Shown here piece after piece: positions 41,603 to 51,800 of a DNA stretch of 64,000 nucleotides. Positions within the stretch are counted from its first letter, which is position 1. Every line of letters begins with the position of its first letter. Source of the DNA: an uncultured Christensenellaceae bacterium. GTDB lineage: Bacteria; Bacillota; Clostridia; Christensenellales; Pumilibacteraceae. Location: positions 14,600-78,599 of the forward strand of contig CAJUPB010000010.1 in the NCBI GenBank assembly GCA_910588155.1, written 5' to 3'. The notes under the pieces were generated by a model that ran no database searches, was not told where the DNA came from, and saw only the letters and a list, made by a program, of their open reading frames with translations. Position numbers and translations under genes: made by a program.

Positions 41603-41890
41603 ATGACAAGTGAAACAATGGGGAAAGAAAAAACGGAAAAAAATAAAACAGCGCAATCAAACGAAAAGAGCACGCCGAACGTCTGTATTAAAATAAATTC
41701 TATGTTGGAATTTGCGTATATGTATTTGGAAATGCTGCGTAACGTCGGAATAAAGTGCGATAAAGAATTCTACCGCCGATACGAGAATTTAATGGAATAT
41801 GTTTACAGCAAAATAGAGTTACCCGAGTGTGAAATTTTGGACGAGTATCACGTCTATGAAGTTAAATTAAAAGGCACTGACTGCACATAA
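41603..41890 (+). CDS. small hypothetical protein under XRE control
   Basis: A 95-residue soluble protein with a charged N-terminal third and a helical core containing FAYMYLEMLRNVGIKCDKEFYRRYENLMEY. I recognise no family. The ATG at 41603 follows AAAGG by about seven bases. It is transcribed from the operator-containing promoter, divergent from the XRE gene, and ends before a strong hairpin at 42018. A toxin-antitoxin or phage-like switch partner is possible but unsupported. Confidence 0.6.
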   Translation: MTSETMGKEKTEKNKTAQSNEKSTPNVCIKINSMLEFAYMYLEMLRNVGIKCDKEFYRRYENLMEYVYSKIELPECEILDEYHVYEVKLKGTDCT

Positions 41891-42274
41891 ACATTGCACT
41901 TCGGAATTGCAGTGTGTTTAAAATATTTTTGCTTTCACTTCGTGTCCCGATAGAACCGTAAACTTGCGACAGAATAACACGCCTCCGAGTATGGCATCGT
42001 TGCGGGGTGGGGTACATAGGGGCGGGACATAGTCGAAAGTGTCCCGCCCCTGTGCGGTTTTTGGTTACTTTTTTATGCAAAAAAGTAACGTATTAAATAT
42101 TCAAAAAACTGACACAAAAAAGTACATACAAAACACACAAAAAACAAACATATCAAAATACACAAATTAAATTTCAAAAAACATTTTATTAAGAAAAAGC
42201 AATCAAAAAAAATTGTCCGCTTAAAAAAAAGCGAAGGGGTCAGGGGAAAAGCATATCCCCGTTTTCTTCGCTTT
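41891..42274. other. intergenic region between convergent genes
   Basis: It holds two terminators (42018-42056 and 42223-42276). The rest (42060-42220) is very A-rich with no gene. Confidence 0.5.
42018..42056 (+). terminator. intrinsic terminator
   Basis: Perfect 12-bp stem AGGGGCGGGACA (42018-42029) with TGTCCCGCCCCT (42040-42051), a 10-base loop, then GTGCGGTTTTT. Confidence 0.75.
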
Positions 42275-42276
42275 TT
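42223..42276 (-). terminator. intrinsic terminator of the methyltransferase gene
   Basis: AAAAAGCGAAG (42226-42236) pairs with CTTCGCTTTTT (42266-42276), with GGGGA/TCCCC inside. On the minus strand it ends in eight Ts. The stem overlaps the stop codon. Confidence 0.75.
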
Positions 42277-42985
42277 ATGTGCGTTTCTTTGCCTCGTACA
42301 TCGCAATCGCCGCCGCAACCGACAGGTTCAGACTGTCCACGTCGCGCGAGCAGGGAATGATGACGCTCTGTCCGAGAGCGGCAAACTTTTCCTCCAAGCC
42401 CCGCGCTTCGTTTCCGAATATCAGCGTGTATGGAAAAAGGAAATTCACTTCGCCGACGGGCTTGCTTGCGGTAAGCATAAACGGGTACGGCGCGTGCGTT
42501 TTAAACTCCTCGACGTATTCTTCGAACGAGCGATACTCCTTGACGTTCAGCGAGAACACCGCGCCCATAGAGGAGCGCACGGTTTCGGGCGAAAACGGGT
42601 CGGCGCACGGCAAGACGAGCGCGAGGTCCTTGAAACCGAAACCCAGCATAGTCCGCATAATCGTTCCGACGTTGCCGCTTCCGCTCGGCGAAACAAGCGC
42701 GATATGCGGTCGGTCGGGGGACAGCTCGGACGGATACTTTTCAAATTCGCCGATGACGAAACAATTCTCTTTCGGGGAGAGAACGTTGAAAATTTTGCTC
42801 TCCTTGCGCACTTCGATTTTATACTTTTCGCAGAGGTCGAGCAGTTTGAAATAGCCGTCGCTTTCGTTGATGTTCGGGTGTACGTAAACGGCGCGCACCT
42901 GCTGTTTTCGCTGCGCCAAAAGCTCGAAACATACCGTCGTTCCGAGCGCGTAAGAAGATTGACTTTCCCGCTTGTATCTTTTCAT
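42275..42985 (-). CDS. SPOUT-class (TrmH/SpoU-like) RNA methyltransferase
   Basis: A 236-residue RNA ribose methyltransferase. The C-terminal SPOUT domain has the three trefoil-knot motifs: SGNVGTIMRTMLGFG, LIFGNEARGL and SRDVDSLNLSVAAAIAMYEA. The N-terminal 80 residues are a substrate-binding domain. The target (rRNA or tRNA 2'-O) cannot be told from sequence. AAAGGA precedes the ATG at 42985. It lies 89 bases after cysS on the same strand and may be the last gene of the cysE-cysS-methyltransferase run, as in other Bacillota. Confidence 0.88.
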   Translation of the reverse strand: MKRYKRESQSSYALGTTVCFELLAQRKQQVRAVYVHPNINESDGYFKLLDLCEKYKIEVRKESKIFNVLSPKENCFVIGEFEKYPSELSPDRPHIALVSPSGSGNVGTIMRTMLGFGFKDLALVLPCADPFSPETVRSSMGAVFSLNVKEYRSFEEYVEEFKTHAPYPFMLTASKPVGEVNFLFPYTLIFGNEARGLEEKFAALGQSVIIPCSRDVDSLNLSVAAAIAMYEAKKRT

Positions 42986-43074
42986 TTTGCAGTGTCCTTT
43001 GTTTTCGAAGTCGGCAAACCTGCCCGAAAAACGCCGCCTTTTGCCTTGAAACGCCCGAAAAGCTCGGGCGCGGA

Positions 43075-44472
43075 CTATTTCTTTTCCACGCGGCAGCCGT
43101 CTTTCGAGTCTATGACCTTAAATCCCAAAGCGTCTATTTTTTCGCGCAGCTCGTCGGATTTTGCCCAGTCCCTGTTCTTTCTCGCTTCGATTCTTTCCAG
43201 CACCAGCGCGGCAACTTCCTGCGGCACTTCGGCTTGCTCCGTCTTTTCCTCTTTCAGCGGTTCGGGCTTGTCGAGTCCGAGTCCCAAAACGCGGTCAAAG
43301 ACAAGCGCGGTTTCGTAAATTTTGCGGCTGAACGGCTCTTTAAGCATCGTCCAAAGAATGCCCAACGCCAAGGGCGCGTTGAGGTCGTCGTCTATTGCCG
43401 CATTGAATTTTTCCGTATATACGTTTAATGTGTCGGGGGAGATTTCCGCCGAAGAATTCTTGTGCTTGTATAAGAGGTCGAGAAGCCGCAAATACGCTGT
43501 TTGCGCCGCGTCCATAGATTCGAACGTGAAGTTCAGTTTCTTGCGGTAATGCGCGTTGAGACAGAAATATCTGAAAGCAAGCGGGCGATAGCCGCGCTCG
43601 ACGAGATTGTCTATGGTGTACGTGTTTCCCAAAGACTTGCTCATCTTGCCGCCGTCCACGCACATAAATTCGCCGTGCAACCAGTAGTTGACGGTCTTTT
43701 TTCCGGCGCGCGCCTCGTTCTGCGCGATTTCGTTTTCGTGGTGTACGGGTATGTGGTCCACGCCGCCCGTGTGAATGTCGAACACCTCTCCGAGATATTT
43801 GCGGCTCATTGCCGAACACTCGATGTGCCAGCCGGGGTATCCCTTGCCGTAGGGCGAGTCCCACTTCATAATGTGGTTCGGCTCGGCGATTTTCCACAGC
43901 GCAAAGTCCGCGGGATTTCGCTTGCTCTCGTTGACTTTGACGCGCGCGCCCGCAATCTGGTCGTCGAGTTTGAGCCTCGACAACTTGCCGTATTCGGGGA
44001 ACTTGGAAATATCGAAGTAAACCGCGTCCGCCGTTTGATACGCATAACCTTTTTCGACAAGCACGCCGACGTATTCCAGCATATCGCCGATGTGGTCGGT
44101 TGCCTTTGCGAGAATTTCGGGCAAGCCGATGTTCAGCCGCTTCAAATCGGTCAGAAAAGCCGCCGTGTAAAATGCGGCTATCTCTTCGGGCGACTTGCCC
44201 TGCTTGCGGCTGGCAGTCTCCATCTTGTCCTCGCCTTCGTCGCCGTCCGACAGTAAATGTCCGACGTCGGTGATGTTCATAACGCCTTTCAGCTTGAAAC
44301 CGTCGTATTTGAGTACGCGGCGCAGCAGGTCGGTAAAGACGTAGGTGCGCAGATTGCCGATGTGCGCAAAGTTGTACACCGTCGGACCGCACGAATACAT
44401 CGTGACCCGCTTTTCGTCGATAGGCACAAAATTTTCTTTTTTGCGCGTCAGCGTGTTGTAAAGTCTTAACAT
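43075..44472 (-). CDS. cysS: cysteinyl-tRNA synthetase
   Basis: A 465-residue class I synthetase. The first signature is GPTVYNFAHIGN (HIGH type) and the second KMSKSLGN. Zinc ligands are C28, the WHIECSAM Cys and the HIPVHHENEIAQ His/Glu, which select cysteine. The C-terminal helical anticodon domain is present (ARKNRDWAKSDELREKI). The length is normal. GAGG lies eight bases from the ATG at 44472. It is 13 bases after cysE, so the two are co-transcribed; this coupling of cysteine synthesis and charging is common in Bacillota. Confidence 0.96.
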   Translation of the reverse strand: MLRLYNTLTRKKENFVPIDEKRVTMYSCGPTVYNFAHIGNLRTYVFTDLLRRVLKYDGFKLKGVMNITDVGHLLSDGDEGEDKMETASRKQGKSPEEIAAFYTAAFLTDLKRLNIGLPEILAKATDHIGDMLEYVGVLVEKGYAYQTADAVYFDISKFPEYGKLSRLKLDDQIAGARVKVNESKRNPADFALWKIAEPNHIMKWDSPYGKGYPGWHIECSAMSRKYLGEVFDIHTGGVDHIPVHHENEIAQNEARAGKKTVNYWLHGEFMCVDGGKMSKSLGNTYTIDNLVERGYRPLAFRYFCLNAHYRKKLNFTFESMDAAQTAYLRLLDLLYKHKNSSAEISPDTLNVYTEKFNAAIDDDLNAPLALGILWTMLKEPFSRKIYETALVFDRVLGLGLDKPEPLKEEKTEQAEVPQEVAALVLERIEARKNRDWAKSDELREKIDALGFKVIDSKDGCRVEKK

Positions 44473-44485
44473 ATGATAAACCTCG

Positions 44486-45121
44486 TTATTCGTCTATATC
44501 GTTTTTGACGTTCAAAAGCCGTTCCAGCTCTTCCACGCGCTTGGTCAGCTTGCAGATTTCGTCACCCATAGGGTCGGGGAGGGATTGACAGCAGTCGTCC
44601 ACGCGCTCTCCGTCTATGCGCACGACCCGACCGGGAACTCCGACCACCGTGGCATTCGGCGGCACTTCCTTCAAGACTATGGAACCCGCGCCGATTTTCG
44701 CGCCGCGACCCACGGTAAACGGACCCAAAACTTTCGCGCCCGCGCTAATCATAACGTTGTCCTCGATGGTGGGGTGGCGCTTGCCCTTGTCCTTGCCCGT
44801 GCCGCCCAACGTCACTCCCTGATAGATAAGCACGTTGTCGCCGACGACGGCGGTCTCTCCGATAACCACGCCCGCGCCGTGGTCAATAAATACTCCGCTG
44901 CCTATGACGGCGGCGGGGTGTATCTCTATGCCCGTGAAGAACTTGGCAATCTGACTGACAATCCGCGCAAGCAGCTTGTAGCGGTGACGGTGCAGAAAAT
45001 GCGCGAAGCGGTACATCACAAGCGCGTGAAAACCGCCGTAAGTCAAAATGACTTCCAAACGACTGCGTGCCGCGGGGTCGTGTTTAAGCACCGATTCGAG
45101 GTCTTTTTCAATCTTCGACAA
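44486..45121 (-). CDS. cysE: serine O-acetyltransferase
   Basis: A 211-residue enzyme that acetylates serine, the first step to cysteine. The N-terminal helical domain is short (Bacillota type), followed by the left-handed beta-helix (hexapeptide repeats) with IHPAAVIGSGVFIDHGAGVVIGE, YQGVTLGGTG, KRHPTIEDNV and VVGVPGRVV. A C-terminal extension of about 40 residues forms a coiled coil. The start is TTG at 45121, nine bases after AAGGAG; no better start exists. Operon with cysS. Confidence 0.94.
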   Translation of the reverse strand: MSKIEKDLESVLKHDPAARSRLEVILTYGGFHALVMYRFAHFLHRHRYKLLARIVSQIAKFFTGIEIHPAAVIGSGVFIDHGAGVVIGETAVVGDNVLIYQGVTLGGTGKDKGKRHPTIEDNVMISAGAKVLGPFTVGRGAKIGAGSIVLKEVPPNATVVGVPGRVVRIDGERVDDCCQSLPDPMGDEICKLTKRVEELERLLNVKNDIDE

Positions 45122-45192
45122 AAAGCCTTGCTCCTTAAATAACTTTTATATTTCTATATGCGGCAACGGCACGGATTGCCGTAAAAAACCGC

Positions 45193-45606
45193 TTATTGAA
45201 TAAACGACAGCAGCCTCGTCGCCGCATTCAAAACTTCCGTTGCGTCGAGGTACTCTTTTTCTTCCGAAAGAAACTGCTTGAAACTCTCTTCGATGACGCC
45301 GAGCTTTTCGTCGAGATACGCTTTTCCTTCGTCCGTGATGTGATATGCCGTGTCACGCTTTCCCGCGAGCTTCTTGCGGATGATGAGTCCGCCTTCTTCC
45401 AGCCGTCTGGCAAGCGACGCCAGATTGCTCTTTTGCAGCGCAAGCGCGTCCGTTATGTTGTTGGGCGTCAGCGGCTTGTCCTTTATGAGAAAGAGAATTT
45501 TGGTTTCCAAAGACAGAGTGTTCTTCTTTTTGCCGTGTTCGTTTCCCATACACGCCTTTCGTGTGGCAATTCTCAAAGCCACGGCGGCGTCCGCTATTCT
45601 TTCCAT
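45193..45606 (-). CDS. MarR family transcriptional regulator
   Basis: A 137-residue winged-HTH regulator. The HTH reads LTPNNITDALALQKSNLASLARRLEEGGLI, then the wing KRDTAYHITDEGKAYL. Ligand and targets are unknown. The ATG at 45606 follows GGAAGG; a GTG at 45618 overlaps that ribosome site and is less likely. It has its own promoter (45647-45676) divergent from the giant surface gene, so it could regulate that gene as well as itself. It is 71 bases before cysE on the same strand and could also read into the cys operon. Confidence 0.87.
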   Translation of the reverse strand: MERIADAAVALRIATRKACMGNEHGKKKNTLSLETKILFLIKDKPLTPNNITDALALQKSNLASLARRLEEGGLIIRKKLAGKRDTAYHITDEGKAYLDEKLGVIEESFKQFLSEEKEYLDATEVLNAATRLLSFIQ

Positions 45607-45646
45607 ATCGTCATACACCTTCCGTATTTTTATGAATATATAACCT

Positions 45647-45676
45647 ATTGTAGCACAGCGGCGGCTGTCTTGTCAA
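45647..45676 (-). promoter_or_regulatory. promoter of the marR gene
   Basis: Minus strand TTGACA (45671-45676), 18-bp spacer, TACAAT (45647-45652) with TG upstream. Confidence 0.75.
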
Positions 45677-45730
45677 CGCTTTTTTACGAGGATAACTCGC
45701 TTTGAGTTTGTTACTCTCTTTGTCGGAGTG

Positions 45731-45757
45731 TTAGCACTTTCACGCCGAGAGTGCTAA
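45731..45757 (+). promoter_or_regulatory. CIRCE element (HrcA operator)
   Basis: TTAGCACTT-N9-GAGTGCTAA, which matches the HrcA operator TTAGCACTC-N9-GAGTGCTAA at 17 of 18 positions with the exact spacer. It lies seven bases before the -35 of the promoter for the giant surface protein, not near groESL or dnaK. Confidence 0.88.
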
Positions 45758-45764
45758 AAAGTTA

Positions 45765-45793
45765 TTGACTTTTGCTTTGCGATGTGGTATGAT
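45765..45793 (+). promoter_or_regulatory. promoter of the giant surface protein
   Basis: TTGACT (45765-45770), 17-bp spacer, TATGAT (45788-45793). Confidence 0.75.
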
Positions 45794-45829
45794 ATAGATA
45801 ATAAAAATTACCGTGGAGTGTTTTAAAAG

Positions 45830-48800
45830 ATGGCAATAACGGATAAAGTCATAGAATTAACGCCGGTAAACAAGAAAAAGAATATAATCTTTTACATAAT
45901 AATGGGAGTGCTGCTCGCGACGACGGTGCTGTTTTTGGTTTTGTATCTGATAAAGCCGAACGCGTCGACGGGTGAGGTGAGCGGCATAAGCGTGACGCAC
46001 AATCTGTATGTGGACGACGACGGAACCCTTGTTGCCGTCAAAGGTCAGGAATACGTAGCGTGCGCCGTCGTCGGTTACAGCGGCGAAGTCGATACTTCGG
46101 TCGTCTGGGATTTGCCCGGCTTCGACAATAAAACTCCCGATACGATAACGCAGGAAGAAAAGGACAGCGTCAAAAAACTGAACAACTCTTCGGTCGGCGG
46201 AACAATCGTCGAGGACGGAGACGTCAAATATATATATTGCAAGTTCACACCGTCGTCAAAGACGCCGAACAATTCCAAAGTGACGATAACCGTGCATTCT
46301 GGTCAGACCGACAAAAACGGCAAAAGCGTCGTGGAAGTGCCGCTTGTGGTGACGGTCAGAGACAAGGGCGCGTCAGACGCCGAATTGACGTCGATTTTCC
46401 CGGGTTCGGAAACAGACAACCCCGCTGCAATGGAGAAAATATCCGACCGCGAGTATACCGTGGATATTCCGCTCGTGGCAAGCAGAACGCGCTTCGGTGC
46501 GAGAATCAAACAGCTCCCGTTCGTGGACAAATTCAATAACAGCGCCGTCGTGTCGCATATCCCGACGGAAGAAAGAACGCCGGGCGGAGACGTCATCTAT
46601 TCCGATTCCATCGTCGTTTCCGTCGATTCCGATGACATCGTGACAATGGGTATGTACTTGCCGGAGAATACCGACAGGTTCTCTTTCGACGTCAAAAAGA
46701 CGGGAACGGCAATCATAACCGTCGGCTTCAACGAGTATAACAACGACGAAAAGTTCGAAATAAAGATTCGGGTCAACGTAAAGACGCCCGAACAAATGAA
46801 TATCATAACCAAATACCGCCTGTTCGAACAGCCCGTCGGCACGACCGAACCTCCCGCGTCGCAAAACGGCGTCAAGAGAATTTCGATGTACGTCGGTCAG
46901 GCTTTCGATTTGCAGTCGCACATAGCCGTCACGCCTTGGTCGAGAAAGAGCGATTGGGCAAGAAACATCGCACCGCTTGTGATAACGGAAGAGAATTCCA
47001 CAATGCCTTCCGGCGCAGTAAAACAGCACAAATTGCAGAACGGCAACCTGGCTCTGCGCGCCGAGTCCGCAGGCAGCGTCAAAGTGAAAATGACGGACAG
47101 AACGCCCGGCAGTCTGTCCGCCTCGATAGAGTTTATCGTGGACGTCAAATACCGTGCGGCAAACTTCGGCTACTATGCGGGCGAAGATTACAGCGGCGCG
47201 CCGTCCAACGAATACAACGCCGTGGCGGTCAAAGGCGGCAACGGCAGCATAGTGTTGAGCTACGTAATATACGGTGTCACGGCGGAAAAGGTGGACGGAA
47301 AACAGTTCCTTGCCGACGTGAAAGTGGAAAACCCGAACTCCGCGATAGAGTTTCAGGGTATGGACTCCGACGGTATCATAAGAATAAACACGGCGGCGCA
47401 GGTGTCCAAACTCCCCAGCGGCGCGGTTGTAATGCAGGCGACCGTGAATTACACCGTCAGGGCGGAAATAGGCGACGGCGCGGTGCAGATAGTCATAACG
47501 CCGCTTGTGGCGGAATCGGAAAACGCCAAACTGACGGTGAATATGAACCCCGTCGCGGAAGCGCACAGGATAGAATTCATAGAGGATTTCGACGAGAAGT
47601 TTAAGGATACCGACAACGGTTTCATACGCGACTACGCGAAATTCGAAGTACATTCCGTGCCCGACAATACCCATAAAATGAATGCCACGCTGACGCTCAA
47701 TATGAGCGGTCAGGCAACCAACTTCACGCTCGGCGACCTCGTGAAATTCACGGATAACAGCGGTAATCCCGCACAGAATGCGGGTATCGGCAGAACGACA
47801 GTGTCCGCGGAAAACGGCGAAAACCTGTCGCTGACTTCGGCAAGTCTGAATTCGAGATTGACCCCGAAGGTGTTGGAGTCCACGTCCGCGAGCGCGACGA
47901 TAATCTACACGCTTTCGGGCAGCGACAGCGGACATAACAGACTCGTGCTGACTGTGAACATAATAGACACGCCGTTGGAAATAGTGCTGGACAAATATGC
48001 CGACGGCTTGACTTACGGTTATATCGAAGACCCTGTTTCCGTTTCGCTTCCGACGGTCAAACAAAAGTATGCGTCGGGTAAGGAGCGCGAGCCGCAGGCA
48101 TACTCGCTCGCCATATTCTTCAATCACCGCGCGAGAATGCTGACGGCAAGCAACCCCGTCGAGGACGACTACCTTGCCGGCAGCGACAAACAGCAAAACA
48201 GCTACGTGTACTTCTTCACGAAAGAGGACTTCGACGCGATAGGCGGCAACGGCGCAAGTCTCGACGATATGAGAGCGCGCGCTCTCGTGGCGGTCGGCGG
48301 CAACGGAAACAGCCGCGCGAAATACGTGTACCTCCTCAAAGACCTGTACGCGCTGGCTCTGGAAAACAAGATAAGCGGCGTGGACAGAATGGGCATAGCG
48401 TTCTATCCCGCCGACGGCGATTACAACGACGACAGCGTTGCGGCGTATTACTCGCTGACGCTGACGAGAAAAATCGACAAGCTCTCCGTCAACGGTCTGA
48501 CCGCGGACGAAGACGGCAACTACATCGACTATGCGTCGGGCGGCAGCACGGTGTCCGTCGCGCTTGCGGCGCACATCAGAACGGGCGGCGACACGGGCAG
48601 CCCGACTTTCAGCCGCGCAATATCCTACGGCAACGAAACCGCCCGCTACGGCAATTTGGAAAGAGTGAGCGCGCTGTACAACGAACAGAGCTATACCGAC
48701 ACTACGGAATTTGCTATGCCGCAGGTCGCGGAGGGCAGCGCGAAAGCCGTCATAGAGTTCAAGGCAAGTTTCGGCAGTATGCGCATAACATACTCCGTGG

Positions 48801-51800
48801 AAAACAGAACGCTGCAAACCGCGTCCGTCAAATTGTATAAGGATTCGGCGTATGCAAACGCGTATGCGGACGGAGAAAGCATCTGGCTGTCCGCACTCAA
48901 AGATTCCGCAGACAGCGAGATAACCGTGTACTACGAAATCAAATACCCGTTCCCGACGGACGGCAAGGACTACATCAAGTTCGACGACGTCAGGTTCGCA
49001 ATGAGCAACGCCGGCATAGCGGGACTTTACGACCCCGCCACGGGCGACGCGCTGAAACTGATTAGCAAGCCGGGCAAGCCGAGCGACGTGACCGACGCCA
49101 AAGATATGGTGCATAGGGGCAGCTTCGTCATACGTGCGGACGGCGGCGAATTCGGCAACGTGAATTTGCAGCTCTTGCCGTCGATAACCGACGAAAACGA
49201 CGGCTCGCAGAAAATCGGAATTCACGTCTACGCTCCGTCGCAGGGAGTAATGCTCGGCGACTTCACGGGCGAATCTCCGAATAACGATTTGACGCTGACC
49301 ATCGGCGCGGCAGGCGAAATGCCCAAGACTTCGCTTGCGGTGAAACCTCTGTTCAACGCTTCCGAATACTACGTGTCCGAACTCGGAAACACTTACTATA
49401 CGATTCAAATCGCCGACGTGACCGATTCGGCAAGCGGCGGAAAACTGTCTTTCTTCTATGACAGAAATACAGGCAGATTGGAAATCGCGTCCAACGGCAA
49501 GGCTGTCGGCAGGACGGGCGTGTCGGTGACTGTGAGAGAATACGTGGCGGACAAAGGCGCCGCGGGAACGGCGGGCAATACGTTAATCAATACTTTCACG
49601 GGCAGCATAAACGTGGAAGTTAAGGTAAGAGTGTATTCGCTTGACCTTTCCGTAAACGGCACGACTTATACCGCGGCAACCGCGCATAACGTCGAAACGA
49701 CGGGCGCAAGCGGCACGCAGGCGCAGCCGCTCGGCGCGGTGTTCAACGGCGGAGTAAGCGGCGTAGACAATCCGAGCCGCGGCAACGTCGATTATATAAT
49801 AACAAGAAACAGAACCCCGATTGCCGAAAACGATGCGACCGCAGTATTCAATATCTCGAAAAAGGCGGACGGCAGCTTCGAGTTGGTTTACAAAAACGAC
49901 GTGACGAACATCGGCAGCGACCTCTACGAACTGAAAGCCGTCTGCGACGGCAAAGAATCGGCGACGGTCACGCTGACGCTGACGACTTCCGCGACGCTGC
50001 TTCGCTTCGACGATTCGAACGCAAGAGACGTGTTCGACACCGCGCAGATTGTGGACGTCAGAGCGAGAGTGTACAACGCGGGAACAAACGCCGAAACGAC
50101 TGATACGGTTTCTTATAAGGTCGTGAACCCGAACAACGACAGCGAATACTCGGCGGCGGCGACCGTCTCCTCGGACGGCAAAGTGACGGTGAAGATAAGC
50201 AGCGGCACTTTCAGAATAAAGGCGAGCTTCGGCGACAAGAGCGAATATGTGACAATCCGCGTGAACAATAAAGTGACGGAAATCCGCACGACGTTCGACG
50301 GACAGACCGCGGGCGCGTCTCCCGGCTCCGTGGAAATAACGCGCATATACGACGGCACTTCGGCGACCGACATAAATCTCGCGGACTTCATAACGCTGGT
50401 CGGCGCAAACGGTATGAATCCCTATGCCGGCGCGGAATGGACGACGACGACAAGCGGCGGCGTGTTCACGATTACGGACAACGTGCTGCGCTTCACGGGC
50501 ACTGCGGGCAGACAGAGCTTCGTCATAAGGGCGAAGTCCACGCCGAACGCCGAAAGCTACGACGTTGTAAAGACCGTCAACGTGACTGCGGTCGTACCCA
50601 AACTCTCCGTGTCTTTGGGCGGTCAGAGCACCGACCATAAGACGGTCAATTTGATGGACGACGCTCCCGCGACGGAATTTGCCGTAAAAGTGGAAAGCGG
50701 CGTAGACGCGCAGTATGAAATCACCGACGTGACGCTTACGGGCGACGAGGTCGGCGCAGGCAAAATATTCTCTTATGCGGACGGCAAACTCACCGTCGAT
50801 ACGAGCAAAATAGACACGGCGACTTCCGACGACTTAAAGACGTATACTTTCGTCGTGAGCGCGAAGGTCGGCGGAAAACAAGTCGCGCAGTCGGCAACGG
50901 CAACGGCGAAAATAACGCTGACCGCCGACAGGACTTTCGCCGCGCCTCTGTTCGAGATAACCGACGAAAACAACGCACCCGTAGCAAACGGCAGAATACT
51001 CACGCTCGGCAGCGGCTCGTATAAGACGGTAAACCGCGGCGGATACGTGCTCTCGTTCACGGCAAGCGGCAACGCGGGTCAGAGCGTTCCGAGCGCGGGC
51101 GGAGCGGTCACGTTCGATAAGGTGGGCAGTTTCACGGTGAGCGCGGTGCTGAATAAATACGGCAAGACGTTCGATGCGGGTTCGTATACGTTCGGCGTCA
51201 AGGGCGACGTAAACAGTATCGAGTCCACGCTGTCTTTGGTGGAAACAAGCGGCACGGACGAAACCGCAACCGTAATAAGCGGCACGGTGGAAGCCGACTA
51301 CGTCGAGAATGCCGACAAGAAGATAATAAGCTACGTCGTCGACTTTGCGGCGACGGGAGAAACGTTCACTTTGGACGAACTCAAAGCGGGACTGCTCAAA
51401 GTCAGCGGCAATGCGTTGAGCGAAGTTCCGTCATACCCGAAGATGAGCGGAACGACGGCGGAATGGCGTTTCAGAGTGGATAATCCGGGAGACGTCAGCC
51501 TGTGGCTTTCGCTGGAAAAGAACGGCAGATATTACACGACGGGCGAATCCAAAGCCAAGTTCACGATGAACGGCGCACCCGATTCGCTGACCGTTGCTGT
51601 AAACGCCGATTCCACGTTCGAGCCGACGTTTGTCAAGGACGCCGCATTCAAAGGCAATTATACGGTGCGCTACGACGTCGTTTCGGGCGATAACCTCATA
51701 TCGCTGATTGATAAGGACGGAAAGAAAGGCTATGTCGCTCTCGTCACGGAAAACGGCGGAATCGCCGCCGTGCGCGCCACGTTGGAAGTCACAAGCGGAC

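Noticed and set aside
46373..49408. Open frame of 1011 codons on the minus strand
   Set aside because: Same reason: a shadow of the giant surface gene.
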